Part shown: positions 25,699 to 34,998 of the stretch, piece after piece
Layout: the number at the start of each line of letters is the position of its first letter
Position numbering within the stretch: position 1 is the stretch's first letter
Origin: Microbacterium testaceum StLB037
GTDB taxonomy: Bacteria > Actinomycetota > Actinomycetes > Actinomycetales > Microbacteriaceae
Direction of reading: 5' to 3'
NCBI RefSeq assembly: GCF_900104345.1
Contig: NZ_FNJN01000001.1
Span: forward strand, 496,001 to 560,000
Length of the DNA stretch: 64,000 bases
Program-made: the position numbers and the translations under genes
Notes under the pieces: model-generated
The model's database searches: none
Told to the model about the DNA's origin: nothing
The model's input: only the letters and a program-made list of their open reading frames with translations

Positions 25699-25774
25699 GG
25701 CAGCCCGCAGGGCCGACCCGTCTGAGCGTCAGCATTGGCGTCGCCACCTCGGGCTCCAGAACGGAAAGCACCCC

Positions 25775-26611
25775 TCACCCCACCACATCCCGCACCACCG
25801 CCGTCACCTCGCCCAGGAGGTCCCGCGCCAAGAACCCGACGCCGGCGCGCTTGGTCAGACGGTCGCCCGAACGCGCGTGCGTCCACCCGCCCCACACCGC
25901 CGCGCGTTCCGGCTCGAGCCCGCGCGAGGCGAACCCGGCGATGCAGCCCGACAGCACGTCGCCGCTGCCGGCCGTGCCGAGTCCTCCGCTGCCGGGTTCG
26001 GCCTGCCACACCCGCCCGTCGGGGGTGGCCACGGTCCCGAAGCAGTGCACCACGGCGCGGTAGCGGTCGGCGATCTCGGCGATGTCCGCGGCGCGGTCCT
26101 CGCCGAGGTCGCGCTCCAGCAGGAGCGCGGCCTCTTCCTCATTCGCGTTGATGAGCAGGTCCTCGGGCAGGAGCGAGCGATCGACATCGGACAGGATGCC
26201 GAGGGCGAACGCATCCAACACGAGCCGCGTCACGCCGACACGAGCGATCGCGAGCAGCGCCGCGCGCGTGACGTCGGGATCGTCGAAGCCCGGGCCGAAC
26301 AGCACCGCGTCCGCCGACTCGAGCGCCGAACGGAGTCCCTCGTCGAGGGAGTCGGCATCCCCTCCCCAGGCGTATACCCCGGCCTCGGGCATGGCAGTGC
26401 CGAGGCCCACCGCGGTCTCGGGCGGAACCGCCAGGCCCACCCGCCCCGCGCCGACGCGGAGCGCCGCCTCGGCCGACAGCAGCACGGCGCCGGGCGACCG
26501 GGGTGAGCCACCGACGACGACGACCTGCCCGCGGGCTTTCTTCGACCCGGGATCGGGCAGACCCCACTCGCGCAGCAGCGCCCGCGAGACCTTCTCAACG
26601 GTGGGGGGCAT
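25775..26611 (-). CDS. nnrD: ADP-dependent NAD(P)H-hydrate dehydratase
   Basis: A 278-residue enzyme of the ribokinase-like CARKD family that removes water from damaged (hydrated) NADH and NADPH. Diagnostic motifs are GQVVVVGGSPRSPGAVLL near the N-terminus, AVLFGPGF in the middle, and GGLGTAGSGDVLSGCIAG, the catalytic/nucleotide-binding GTGDVL-like motif with its Asp, near residue 225. The epimerase (NnrE) domain is not fused, as in many actinobacteria. Start ATG 26611 overlaps the end of the upstream gene by 17 bases, so the two are probably co-transcribed. An in-frame ATG further up would lie inside that gene. Confidence 0.9.
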   Translation of the reverse strand: MPPTVEKVSRALLREWGLPDPGSKKARGQVVVVGGSPRSPGAVLLSAEAALRVGAGRVGLAVPPETAVGLGTAMPEAGVYAWGGDADSLDEGLRSALESADAVLFGPGFDDPDVTRAALLAIARVGVTRLVLDAFALGILSDVDRSLLPEDLLINANEEEAALLLERDLGEDRAADIAEIADRYRAVVHCFGTVATPDGRVWQAEPGSGGLGTAGSGDVLSGCIAGFASRGLEPERAAVWGGWTHARSGDRLTKRAGVGFLARDLLGEVTAVVRDVVG

Positions 26612-27320
26612 CGGTCTCTCCGGAGTGGACGGTGACATCGGCGCCTGCGCTTTCAAGATGAGTGGTGTCGGAGAAGGTGACGAGCTCCCACCCGTCATTC
26701 GTGCGGACGAGTTCGGTGACCGACGCGTTCCTGACGGTGTGCACGGCCGCGAAAGCGAGCAGCTCCGCCTCGTCCATCGGCAGCAGGATGTACAGCACGA
26801 GCATGATCACCGCGTCGTGTGCGACGATCACCGCCGAGTCGACCGGTCGTTCCAGGTGTTCCGCCAGGAACGACCGCAACCGCAGAGCGACGTCGACCCA
26901 CGACTCGCCGCCGGGCGGCCGGTGGAAGAACTTGCCGAGGTGCCGACGCCGCGCCGCTTCCTCCGGATGGAGTTCGTGGACGCCGCGGGTCGTCAGAAGA
27001 TCCAGGATGCCGAGTTCTCGGTCGCGCAACCGCTCGTCCACCCGCGGCCGGGAGCCGGTTGCGACATCGTCCGAAGCGAGAGCGAGCGTCTGACGCGCGC
27101 GACGGTACGGCGACACCCAGTATTCGTCGATGGAGGGGCCGTTGACCGCCAGCCAGGTGCCCAGCGCCCGGGCCTGCTCCTCGCCGACGGGGGACAGGGC
27201 GACGTCGGCATCGCGTGCGTCGAGGGCGATGACGGCTGAGCCCTCGCGTTCGGCCTTCGACGCGGCGACGTTTCCTTCGCTCTCGCCGTGGCGGACCAGC
27301 CACAGCTTCTTCACCGTCAC
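26595..27320 (-). CDS. Histidine phosphatase (phosphoglycerate-mutase-like)
   Basis: A 241-residue protein of the histidine phosphatase superfamily. The phosphoacceptor motif LVRHGESEGN is at residues about 8-17; the acid/base Glu region and the second His (IVAHDAVIM) are both present. The substrate is not evident; such single proteins may act on phosphoglycerate or on other phosphomonoesters. GTG 27320 is the start because GGAGG lies 7 bases upstream and the RHG motif then falls near the N-terminus. It is probably co-transcribed with nnrD. Confidence 0.85.
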   Translation of the reverse strand: MTVKKLWLVRHGESEGNVAASKAEREGSAVIALDARDADVALSPVGEEQARALGTWLAVNGPSIDEYWVSPYRRARQTLALASDDVATGSRPRVDERLRDRELGILDLLTTRGVHELHPEEAARRRHLGKFFHRPPGGESWVDVALRLRSFLAEHLERPVDSAVIVAHDAVIMLVLYILLPMDEAELLAFAAVHTVRNASVTELVRTNDGWELVTFSDTTHLESAGADVTVHSGETDAPHR

Positions 27321-27339
27321 CGCGTCACCTCCGCGCGCG

Positions 27340-28434
27340 TCACTTCCGTCTCCCGAACGGTCCGCGCCGTCGCCTCTTCGGCTGTGGCGCGTCCGACTTC
27401 TCGGGCTCGCCCAGACGGATGCGACGGCCCTCGTCGATGTCCTCACGCTCCTTCTCGTCCTGCTTGTCGCTCTTGCGGGTGTCGCGAGCGGGCAGCTGGA
27501 GGTCGCGCTCGGCGGCGATGCCCGCCTGCAGCTGCCGGCCACGCTCGAGCTCGGCGTCGAATTCCGCGCCGAACAGCAGAGCGAGATTCGCGATCCACAA
27601 CCACAGGAGGAACACGATGACGCCCGCGAGAGAGCCGTACGTGCGGTCGTAGTTCGAGAAGTTGGCGATGTAGAAGGCGAAGCCGGCCGTGGCCAGGGCC
27701 AGGACGACGATCGCCACGATCGCGCCGAGGCTGATCCACCGGAACTTCGGCTGCTTCGCATTCGGCGTGGCGTAATAGAGGACGGCGACCAGGAACACGA
27801 TGACGAAGAGCATCACCGGCCACTTCGCGATGTCCCACGCGATCTGCACGCCCTCGCCGAGACCGAGGGCGCTGCCGATGGCGGAGGTGACGTCACCCGA
27901 GATGACGAGGCCGAGAGCCACGAGGGTCAGGGAGACGACGGCGATCACGGTGACGACGAGCTGCATGGGGCGCAGCTTCCAGAAGGGCCGGCCCTCTTCG
28001 ATCTCGTAGATGCGGTTCATCGCGCGACTGAACGCCCCGACGTATCCCGACGCCGACCAGAGGGCCAGCACGATGCCCGAGACGAGCGCGAACCCGGCGC
28101 CGGGGGACGAGGCGATCTCTTCGAGCGGTCCGCTCAGCGCGTCCGCCGCCCCGGGTGCCACCTGCCGGACGACATCGGTGATCGCTCCCGCGGCTGCGTC
28201 CCCCTGGCCGACGACGCCCAGGACCGAGAAGATGGCCAGAAGGGCCGGGAACAGCGCCAGCACGGAGTAGTAGACCAGACCCGCTGCGGCATCCAGGCAC
28301 TGATCGGCGGAGAACTCCCGCAGCGTCTTCTTGAGGATGTACCCCCACGACCGTTTTTCGAGATCGGTGGGGGAGTCGGGCTTCTCGCCGTCCTCGGGGG
28401 GAGGTGCGGTGCGAGTGGTCTTCTGCCGTGCCAT
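27340..28434 (-). CDS. YihY/BrkB-family inner membrane protein
   Basis: A 364-residue integral membrane protein with about six hydrophobic helices between residues 45 and 300. Family features include DAAAGLVYYSVLALFPALLA, SGYVGAFSRAMNRIYE and a late LLWLWIANLALLFGAEFDAE. Long charged N- and C-terminal tails are cytosolic. The family is sometimes annotated as ribonuclease BN, which is an old error. Start at ATG 28434; the longer upstream frame is not membrane-like or conserved in style. Confidence 0.9.
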   Translation of the reverse strand: MARQKTTRTAPPPEDGEKPDSPTDLEKRSWGYILKKTLREFSADQCLDAAAGLVYYSVLALFPALLAIFSVLGVVGQGDAAAGAITDVVRQVAPGAADALSGPLEEIASSPGAGFALVSGIVLALWSASGYVGAFSRAMNRIYEIEEGRPFWKLRPMQLVVTVIAVVSLTLVALGLVISGDVTSAIGSALGLGEGVQIAWDIAKWPVMLFVIVFLVAVLYYATPNAKQPKFRWISLGAIVAIVVLALATAGFAFYIANFSNYDRTYGSLAGVIVFLLWLWIANLALLFGAEFDAELERGRQLQAGIAAERDLQLPARDTRKSDKQDEKEREDIDEGRRIRLGEPEKSDAPQPKRRRRGPFGRRK

Positions 28435-28691
28435 AGCGACCGGTGTACGTCGGATCGACCGGAAACGCCGACAGGGTTGTGCTGCCATCACGCTTGTGAG
28501 AACGGGGTCCGCTCGAGCCTGGCAATGTCCTGCACAGAATGCAGGCTCCCTCCCGGGAATACGCGGATTTCCGCCGGTCGCGGGATGAGCGTATACGCCT
28601 CCGCGCATACGGCCCCCGTAGCGTGGCCACCAAGTCGTCGGCATCTGCCCCCGGCTTCGAGACTTCGGTCACCCCCACCGAGGAGCACGCA

Positions 28692-29798
28692 TTGGCTGCA
28701 CCCGTCATCGAGTCCCGGATGGGACCGATCCGTCAGACCTACAAGGGAACGACGGAGTTCCCGCCCATGGCCAAGGCCTACACAGAGTTGTCGCAGGTCG
28801 TCCGCGAAACGGGCCTGCTCGTTCGCGCCCGCCGGTTCTACGCGATGGTCGGGGTCGTCCTCGCCCTCGGTTTCGCCGGCGCGATCACCGGGTTCGTCCT
28901 GCTCGGCGACAGCTGGTTCCAGTTGCTGATCGCCGCAGCCCTCGGAATCCTGTTCACCCAAGTGGCGTTCCTCGCCCACGAGGCCGCGCACAAGCAGATC
29001 TTCGCCTCGGGCAAGGCCAACGACCGCCTCGCCCTGTGGCTCGCGGCCGGCGTGGTCGGTATGAGCCTGTCGTGGTGGACATCGAAGCACACGCGCCACC
29101 ACGCCAACCCGAACCGCGTCGGCAAGGACCCCGACATCGAGATCGACACGATCTCGTTCCTCGACGTCGACGCGGCCAAGGCCCGCGGCATCCAGCGCTG
29201 GATCACCCAGCGCCAGGGCTGGGCGTTCTTCCCCCTGCTGACCCTCGAGGGTGCGAACCTGCATGTCATCGGTCTGCGCCACCTGCTCTCGCGGGAGCCC
29301 GTCAAGGGCCGCTGGGCAGAGCTCGGCATCATCGCCCTGCGCTTCGCGGTCTTCGTCGCTCCGGTGTTCGTCTTCCTGCCGCTCGGAATGGCCTTCGCCT
29401 TCCTCGGCGTGCAGCTCGCCGTGTTCGGTGTCTACATGGGCGCCTCGTTCGCCCCGAACCACAAGGGCATGGCCGTCATCGCCCCCGACGCGAAGCTCGA
29501 CTTCTTCAGCAAGCAGGTTCGCACTTCGCGCAACATCACCGGTGGCTGGTGGGCCACCTGGCTCATGGGTGGCCTGAACTACCAGATCGAGCACCACCTG
29601 TTCCCGAACATGCCGCGCCCGCACCTCGGCAAGGCCCGCGCGATCGTCAAGGAGCACAGCCAGACGCTTAACGTCCCTTACGTCGAGACCACGTTGTTCG
29701 AGTCGTACGGCATCGTGATCCGCTACCTGAACCGGGTGGGGCTCGCCGCCCGCGACCCGTTCGAGTGCCCTATGACCTCGGCGGCCGCGCGGGCCTGA
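28692..29798 (+). CDS. Membrane fatty acid desaturase (acyl-CoA/acyl-lipid type)
   Basis: A 368-residue di-iron desaturase. Three histidine boxes are visible: HEAAHK, then HTRHH in SKHTRHHANPN, and IEHHLFP near the C-terminus, with further ligands in the SFAPNHKGM stretch. Four membrane helices flank them. The enzyme puts a double bond into acyl chains of membrane lipids, with electrons from ferredoxin or similar. TTG 28692 is chosen because GAGGAG lies just upstream; longer in-frame starts exist but give an unusual arginine-rich N-terminus. A terminator follows. Confidence 0.88.
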   Translation: MAAPVIESRMGPIRQTYKGTTEFPPMAKAYTELSQVVRETGLLVRARRFYAMVGVVLALGFAGAITGFVLLGDSWFQLLIAAALGILFTQVAFLAHEAAHKQIFASGKANDRLALWLAAGVVGMSLSWWTSKHTRHHANPNRVGKDPDIEIDTISFLDVDAAKARGIQRWITQRQGWAFFPLLTLEGANLHVIGLRHLLSREPVKGRWAELGIIALRFAVFVAPVFVFLPLGMAFAFLGVQLAVFGVYMGASFAPNHKGMAVIAPDAKLDFFSKQVRTSRNITGGWWATWLMGGLNYQIEHHLFPNMPRPHLGKARAIVKEHSQTLNVPYVETTLFESYGIVIRYLNRVGLAARDPFECPMTSAAARA

Positions 29799-29819
29799 CG
29801 CCCGCACGACCACCCACCC

Positions 29820-29850
29820 CAGAGGGCTCCGCATCGCGCGGGGCCCTCTG
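29820..29850. terminator. Terminator between convergent desaturase and FAD-dehydrogenase genes
   Basis: CAGAGGG pairs with CCCTCTG around a GC-rich inner stem. It lies midway between two converging genes and may serve both. Confidence 0.75.
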
Positions 29851-29896
29851 TCGTTGTGTCGGTGACACATGTCACCGCGAGCGATGATGCCCGCCC

Positions 29897-31564
29897 TCAC
29901 ACCGCCCGCGCCAGCGCCTTCCCCACCGTCCGCCCGGTGAACAGGCACCCGCCGAGGAAGGTCCCCTCGAGGGCGTTGTACCCGTGGGCCCCGCCGCCGC
30001 CGAAGCCCGCGGCCTCGCCCGCCGCGTAGAGGCCGGGGATCGGCATCCCGGATTCGTCCAGGGCGCGACCGTCGAGGTCGGTCTGGATTCCGCCGAGGGT
30101 CTTCCGCGTGACGATCCAGAGCCGGACGGCGATGAGCGGTCCATGGCGGGGATCGAGGATCGCGTGGGCGGGAACCGTGCGGAACAGGCGGTCTCCGCGG
30201 AAGCGACGGCTGTTCTGGATGCCGATGGTCTGCGCGTCTTTCGAGTACGGGTTCACGACCTCGCGGTCACGGGCCTCGATCTGCCGACGGATCGCGTCCT
30301 CGTCGAGCAGGTCGTCTCCGGTGAGGGCGTTCATTCCGCGGACGAGCTCGGTGAGGGTGTCGGCCACGACGAAGTCGGCGCCCTCGCGTTTGAAGTCCTC
30401 GACCGGGCCGGGAGCGGCGCGTCCGAGTCGCGTGCGCAGCAGCAGGGCCAGGTCGCGGTTGGTGATGTCGGGGTTCTGCTCCGAGCCCGAGAGCGCGAAC
30501 TCCTTCTTGATGATCGTCTGGTCGAGCACGAACCACGAGTAGTCATGGTCGACGAGGTCGGGGGTGGTGCGCAGCAGCTTCAGGGTGCCGAGGGTGTCGT
30601 ATCCGGGTAGCCCGGGCGCGGGCAAGCGACGGCCGCGGGCATCGAGCCACATCGAGGAAGGACCGGGGAGGATCCGGATGCCGTGACCCGGCCACACGGG
30701 GTTCCAGTTCTGCAGCCCCTCGGTGTAGTGCCACATGCGATCGCGGTTCACCAGGCGCACGCCCTGATCCGCGGCGATGTCGAGCATGCGTCCGTCGACG
30801 TGGGCGGGGACGCCGGTCACCATGGTGCGCGGGGGAGTGCCGAGCCGCTCGGGCCACCACCGGCGCACGCGCTCGTGGTCGCCGCCGATCCCGCCCGAGG
30901 CGATGACGACGGCCTGCGCCGACAGCTCGAACGCGCCGACGACCTCGCGTGACGACGACACCCCGCGGGGAGCGTCGTCGGGGGCGAGGATCGCGCCGCG
31001 CACCCCGGTGACGGCGCCGTCGCTGACGAGCAGTCCGTCGACCCGGTGACGGAAGCGGAGGTCCACGGCATCCGCTGCTCTCGCCCTGTCGGCGAAGGGT
31101 TCCGAGATGCCCGTGCCCGTTCCCCACGGCACGTGGAAGCGGGGGACGGAGTTGCCGTGGCCCCCGGCGGTGAGCGACCCGCGCTCCGCCCACCCGACCA
31201 CGGGGGTGAATTTCACGCCCTGCTGCTGCAGCCACGAGCGCTTCTCGCCGGCGGCGAACTCGACGTACGCGCGGCCCCACTTCTGCGCCCACTCGTCCTC
31301 GGGGTGCGGGCCGTCGAGACGGTCCCACCCGGCGGAGCCCTGCCAGTCCTGCCAGGCGAGGTCGAGGGAGTCCTTCACCCCGAGCCGCCGCTGCATGGGG
31401 GAGTCGACGAGGAAGATCCCCCCGAACGACCAGAACGCCTGCCCACCGAGGTTGGCGGCGTTCTCCTGCTCGACGATGATCACGCTCTTGCCCGCGCGGG
31501 CGAGTTCGGCGCTCGCGACGAGACCCGCGAGTCCCGCTCCGATGATGATGACGTCGGCGTCCAT
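29897..31564 (-). CDS. FAD-binding dehydrogenase (3-ketosteroid-dehydrogenase/fumarate-reductase superfamily)
   Basis: A 555-residue flavoprotein. The N-terminal dinucleotide fold is clear: DADVIIIGAGLAGLVAS with an acidic strand end (VEQE). The C-terminal FAD closure is GLYAAGEAAGFGGGGAHGYN with TFLGGCLFTGR. The class covers KstD-like and related dehydrogenases; the substrate cannot be assigned, and no steroid catabolic genes are nearby. ATG 31564 places the Rossmann motif at the extreme N-terminus as expected. It stands as a single gene between two terminators. Confidence 0.88.
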   Translation of the reverse strand: MDADVIIIGAGLAGLVASAELARAGKSVIIVEQENAANLGGQAFWSFGGIFLVDSPMQRRLGVKDSLDLAWQDWQGSAGWDRLDGPHPEDEWAQKWGRAYVEFAAGEKRSWLQQQGVKFTPVVGWAERGSLTAGGHGNSVPRFHVPWGTGTGISEPFADRARAADAVDLRFRHRVDGLLVSDGAVTGVRGAILAPDDAPRGVSSSREVVGAFELSAQAVVIASGGIGGDHERVRRWWPERLGTPPRTMVTGVPAHVDGRMLDIAADQGVRLVNRDRMWHYTEGLQNWNPVWPGHGIRILPGPSSMWLDARGRRLPAPGLPGYDTLGTLKLLRTTPDLVDHDYSWFVLDQTIIKKEFALSGSEQNPDITNRDLALLLRTRLGRAAPGPVEDFKREGADFVVADTLTELVRGMNALTGDDLLDEDAIRRQIEARDREVVNPYSKDAQTIGIQNSRRFRGDRLFRTVPAHAILDPRHGPLIAVRLWIVTRKTLGGIQTDLDGRALDESGMPIPGLYAAGEAAGFGGGGAHGYNALEGTFLGGCLFTGRTVGKALARAV

Positions 31565-31619
31565 GTTCTCCCTCGGCGTCGAGTGGCGGAACCCACGCTA
31601 CGCCGGTCGACGCGTCGAA

Positions 31620-31654
31620 GGCCGGTGCACCGGGGGTGTCCCTGTGCACCGGCC
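31620..31654. terminator. Terminator after the MacB-type ABC operon
   Basis: A perfect 11-bp stem: GGCCGGTGCAC and GTGCACCGGCC with a 13-base loop. It lies 7 bases past the permease stop on the reverse strand. Confidence 0.85.
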
Positions 31655-31660
31655 CTCGTC

Positions 31661-32953
31661 TCACTCGTACCGCAGCGACTCGACCGGATCGGCGCGGGCG
31701 GCGCGAGCCGCTGGCAGGGTTCCGGCGAGGAACGCGATGCCCATCACCGCGAGCGTGGTCACGACGATCGACACCGGATCGAAGGCGATGAGCTGCAGCC
31801 CCGGCAGGTCGCTGAACAGGCTCGTCGCGAGTTGGGCGCTGACCGCCGTCCCCACCCCGATCGCCACGACCGCGCCGAGCGCGCTGCCCAGCAGGCCGAT
31901 GAAGATCGCCTCGAGACTGAACAGCGAGAACACGCGCACGCTCCCCATGCCCATCGCCTTCATCAGGCCGATCTCGCGCGTGCGTTCCTGCACCGACATC
32001 AGCAGCGTGTTGACGATGCCGAAGCTCGCCGCCAGCAGGGCGATGATCGCGAAGGCGTTCAAGACCAGCACGATCCCGTTGATCACCGCTTCGAACGTGC
32101 CCAGCTGATCGGCGACCGTCGTCCCCGTGTAGCCGGCGTCGGTGAGCGCGGCCTTCACGTCGGTCACGTTCGCGCCCGCTGTCATCGTCGCGCTCGCCGA
32201 GGCGTACCGGTCGAGTTGGTCGGCGGGGACGCCGGTGTTCTGCGCGGCCGACAGGGCGTCTTCGAGGGCTGCGTTCGTCGTCAGCGTCGTGGTGCTGCCG
32301 AAGGCCTCCTCGGTCACCCCGGTCACGGTCGCTTCGACCGTGTGCTGGGTGCGGACCGGATCGGTGACCGCGATGGTCACGGTGGCGCCCACGGCCGCGT
32401 CGGCGTCGGCGAAGCCCATCGGCTCGACCAACGCGTCGGGGAGGGCGACCTGCAGCGCCTGCGAACCGTCGTCGGGCGCCACCCCCGCGCCCATCTGCGG
32501 CGTCTGCCCCGCCACGAGGCTCCCGGCCCGGGCGACGTACGGGTCGCCGTCCGGCGCCTGCACGTAGTCGATCGTCACGGATGTGACCGGCGCGACCTTC
32601 GCGATCCCCGGCACCGCCGCGAGCTCGGTGATGTCCTGGTCGGTCAGCGCGGTCACCTCGCTCGTCGTTCCGGGAGGGCCCGCCTGACGCCCCGACGAGA
32701 TGGCATCCGGATCGTATTTCTGAGGAGCGGTGGATGCCGTGGCATCGGTGCTCGTCTTGGTCACGGTCAGCGCATCGGAGGCGCCCATCGCGCTGACGGT
32801 GCTGTCGATGAAGGCGTTGATACCGGTGCCGAGCCCGTTGGTGATGGTCAGGGTGAAGGCGCCGACGAAGATCGCCAGGACCGTGAGGATCGTTCGCGTC
32901 TTCGAGCGGAACGTGTTGGCGACGGCGGTACTCACCAGATCGAGGGTCTTCAT
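31661..32953 (-). CDS. ABC transporter permease, MacB/FtsX type
   Basis: A 430-residue permease. An N-terminal helix (TILTVLAIFVGAFTLTI) is followed by a large extracytoplasmic MacB_PCD-like domain (about residues 50-275) and three C-terminal helices of the FtsX family (LNAFAIIALLAASFGIVNTLL, then the VQERTREIGLMKAMG loop). This architecture is used for lipoprotein or antimicrobial-peptide mechanotransmission rather than nutrient uptake. The start overlaps the ATPase stop by 4 bases. The divergent two-component genes probably control it. Confidence 0.9.
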   Translation of the reverse strand: MKTLDLVSTAVANTFRSKTRTILTVLAIFVGAFTLTITNGLGTGINAFIDSTVSAMGASDALTVTKTSTDATASTAPQKYDPDAISSGRQAGPPGTTSEVTALTDQDITELAAVPGIAKVAPVTSVTIDYVQAPDGDPYVARAGSLVAGQTPQMGAGVAPDDGSQALQVALPDALVEPMGFADADAAVGATVTIAVTDPVRTQHTVEATVTGVTEEAFGSTTTLTTNAALEDALSAAQNTGVPADQLDRYASASATMTAGANVTDVKAALTDAGYTGTTVADQLGTFEAVINGIVLVLNAFAIIALLAASFGIVNTLLMSVQERTREIGLMKAMGMGSVRVFSLFSLEAIFIGLLGSALGAVVAIGVGTAVSAQLATSLFSDLPGLQLIAFDPVSIVVTTLAVMGIAFLAGTLPAARAARADPVESLRYE

Positions 32954-33657
32954 GCCGCGCTCCGTTCCTCGGCGACGATGAGTCCGTCGCGGATCTGCAC
33001 GCGCCGGTCGCACCGGGCCGCGAGGTCTTCGTCGTGCGTGACGATGATGAGGGTGATGCCGTGCTCGCGGTTGAGGCGGAAGAGGATGTCCTCGACCACC
33101 GCTCCGGTCGCCGAATCCAGGTTTCCGGTCGGCTCGTCGGCGAAGATCACCTGCGGGTCGTTCACCAGGGCGCGGGCGATGACGGCGCGCTGCTTCTGCC
33201 CACCCGAGAGGGCCGTGGCCTTGTTGCGGGCCTTGTCGCCCATGTCGAGCTCGGCCAGGGCGGCGAGCCCCCGGCGCTTGCGCTCGCCGCGGCCCACCCC
33301 CGCGATCTTGAGCGGCAGCACGACGTTGTCGAACACCGACGCGCTCGGCGTCAGGAAGAACTGCTGGAACACGAAGCCGAACGTCTTGTTGCGCGTACGG
33401 TTGAGCCGGCGTCCGCGCAGGGTCGTGGCATCCACTCCGTCGAGGAGCACGGCGCCGCGCGTGGGCGCGTCCATCAGAGCCAGCAGGTGCATGAGCGTCG
33501 ACTTGCCCGAGCCGCTCTTGCCGAGGATGGCGATGCTCTCGCCGCGGTGGATGTCGAGGGTCACCCCGCGCAGGGCGTCGAAGCGGGCGGAGCCGCGACC
33601 ATACGACTTGTGCAGGTCGGTGACCGAGAGGAGTGGGGGAGCGGGATCGGATGCCAT
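32950..33657 (-). CDS. ABC transporter ATP-binding protein, MacB/LolD type
   Basis: A 235-residue ATPase with Walker [13 protein letters not shown] (about 42-53), Q-loop QQFFL, signature LSGGQKQR, Walker B VIFADEPTGNLD and H-loop VTHDE. The DEPTGNLDS form is characteristic of the MacB/LolD/FtsE group. It forms a transporter with the FtsX-type permease directly downstream. The region 33658-33789 separates it from the divergent kinase gene and must hold both promoters. Confidence 0.95.
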   Translation of the reverse strand: MASDPAPPLLSVTDLHKSYGRGSARFDALRGVTLDIHRGESIAILGKSGSGKSTLMHLLALMDAPTRGAVLLDGVDATTLRGRRLNRTRNKTFGFVFQQFFLTPSASVFDNVVLPLKIAGVGRGERKRRGLAALAELDMGDKARNKATALSGGQKQRAVIARALVNDPQVIFADEPTGNLDSATGAVVEDILFRLNREHGITLIIVTHDEDLAARCDRRVQIRDGLIVAEERSAA

Positions 33658-33789
33658 GACCCCACCCTCGCGCTCGGACCCCGGATGCCGCGTCCCACCG
33701 CCGGGGAGGACGACTCCCCCCACGGGGGTATTCGCGAATGACCCGCCGGGGCGATCGCCCGGGGCCGCAGGAGGCGACAGACTGGACCG

Positions 33790-34998
33790 GTGAGCGCTCC
33801 CGAGACCACGATGTCCGCGCCACGGGCGTTCCGGACCGCGCGTCCGTGGCTGGCCGACCTGGGCCTCGCCGTTCTCGTGGTCGGGCCCGCTTTCGCCCCG
33901 CTCCCGCTCGCAGAGCTGCGCCCCTCTCACCCCGTCGCCCTCGTGCTCGTCCTGCTGCCGGCGCTCGTCCTGCCGATGCGTCGCGCGAGACCGCGGCTCG
34001 CGCTCGCCGCCTGCGTCGCGCTGTACCTGGGGGCGCTCCTGCTGGGCACGCAGTCGCCGGGAGCGACCCTCGCGATGATCGTCGCGGCGTACACCGTCGC
34101 GCAGTGCACCGCACGCCGACGGTCGGTGCCCGCGATCCTCGCGGCGGTCATCGCCACGACGGCCACGAGCATCACCGTCTCGCTCGTCAGCGGGGTCGAC
34201 ACGCGCTTCCTGCAGGTCGGGCTGGCCCTGGCCCTCGCCGGAGCGATCGGCGACGCCGCGCGCTCGCGTCGCGCCTACGTCGAGGCGGTGGAGGAGCGGG
34301 CGCGACGAGCCGAAGAGACCCGCGAGGCCGAGGCTCGGCGCCGCGTCACCGAGGAGCGCCTGCGCATCGCGCGCGACCTGCACGACGCGGTCGCCCACCG
34401 AATCTCGGTGATCAGCCTGAACGCGGGGGTGGCGTCGTCGGCACTCGAGACGCGGCCCGAGAAAGCACGCGATGCCCTCGCCACCATCCGCACCACCTCG
34501 CGCGACGTGCTCGGCGAGATCGGGGCGATGCTCAGCGTGCTCCGCGCTCCCGACGAGGCCGCGGCGCGGGAGCAGCCAGGCCTGGCGCGTGTTCCCGAGG
34601 TGGTCGAGTCGGTGCGGATGGCGGGGTGGGACGTCGTGGTGCGCGACGAGATCGGGACGGATGCCGAGGGCAGCGGCATCCCGATCGGAATCGGCATCGT
34701 GGCCTACCGTGTCGTGCAGGAGGGACTCACGAACGCGGTGAAGCACGGCACCACCCGTCGCGCGCACGTGCTGATGCGTCGCGATGGGGACGTGCTCGAA
34801 GTCGTGGTGACGAACCCCCTGGATCGTATGCCGGAGCCCGCCGAGGCGCCGCCGACGTCGGGATTCGGGCTCATCGGCCTGCGCGAGCGGGTCGACGCCG
34901 TGCGCGGCGAGCTCGACGCCGGCCTCGCCCCCGGGGGCTTCCGGTTGGCGGCGCGTCTTCCCCTCCCCGCCCCCGTCCGATCGGAGACTGCCCCGTGA
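33790..34998 (+). CDS. Sensor histidine kinase, HisKA_3 (NarL-type partner)
   Basis: A 402-residue kinase. Five or so membrane helices occupy residues 20-155 without a large extracellular loop, so the signal is probably sensed in or near the membrane. The dimerisation/phosphoacceptor helix has RIARDLHDAVAHRIS (His in DLHD, about residue 198). The ATPase domain has VVQEGLTNAVKHG (N box) and GFGLIGLRERV (G box). GTG 33790 lies at the end of the divergent promoter region. It overlaps the response regulator by 4 bases. Such kinases beside MacB-type transporters often sense cell-envelope stress or peptides. Confidence 0.92.
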   Translation: MSAPETTMSAPRAFRTARPWLADLGLAVLVVGPAFAPLPLAELRPSHPVALVLVLLPALVLPMRRARPRLALAACVALYLGALLLGTQSPGATLAMIVAAYTVAQCTARRRSVPAILAAVIATTATSITVSLVSGVDTRFLQVGLALALAGAIGDAARSRRAYVEAVEERARRAEETREAEARRRVTEERLRIARDLHDAVAHRISVISLNAGVASSALETRPEKARDALATIRTTSRDVLGEIGAMLSVLRAPDEAAAREQPGLARVPEVVESVRMAGWDVVVRDEIGTDAEGSGIPIGIGIVAYRVVQEGLTNAVKHGTTRRAHVLMRRDGDVLEVVVTNPLDRMPEPAEAPPTSGFGLIGLRERVDAVRGELDAGLAPGGFRLAARLPLPAPVRSETAP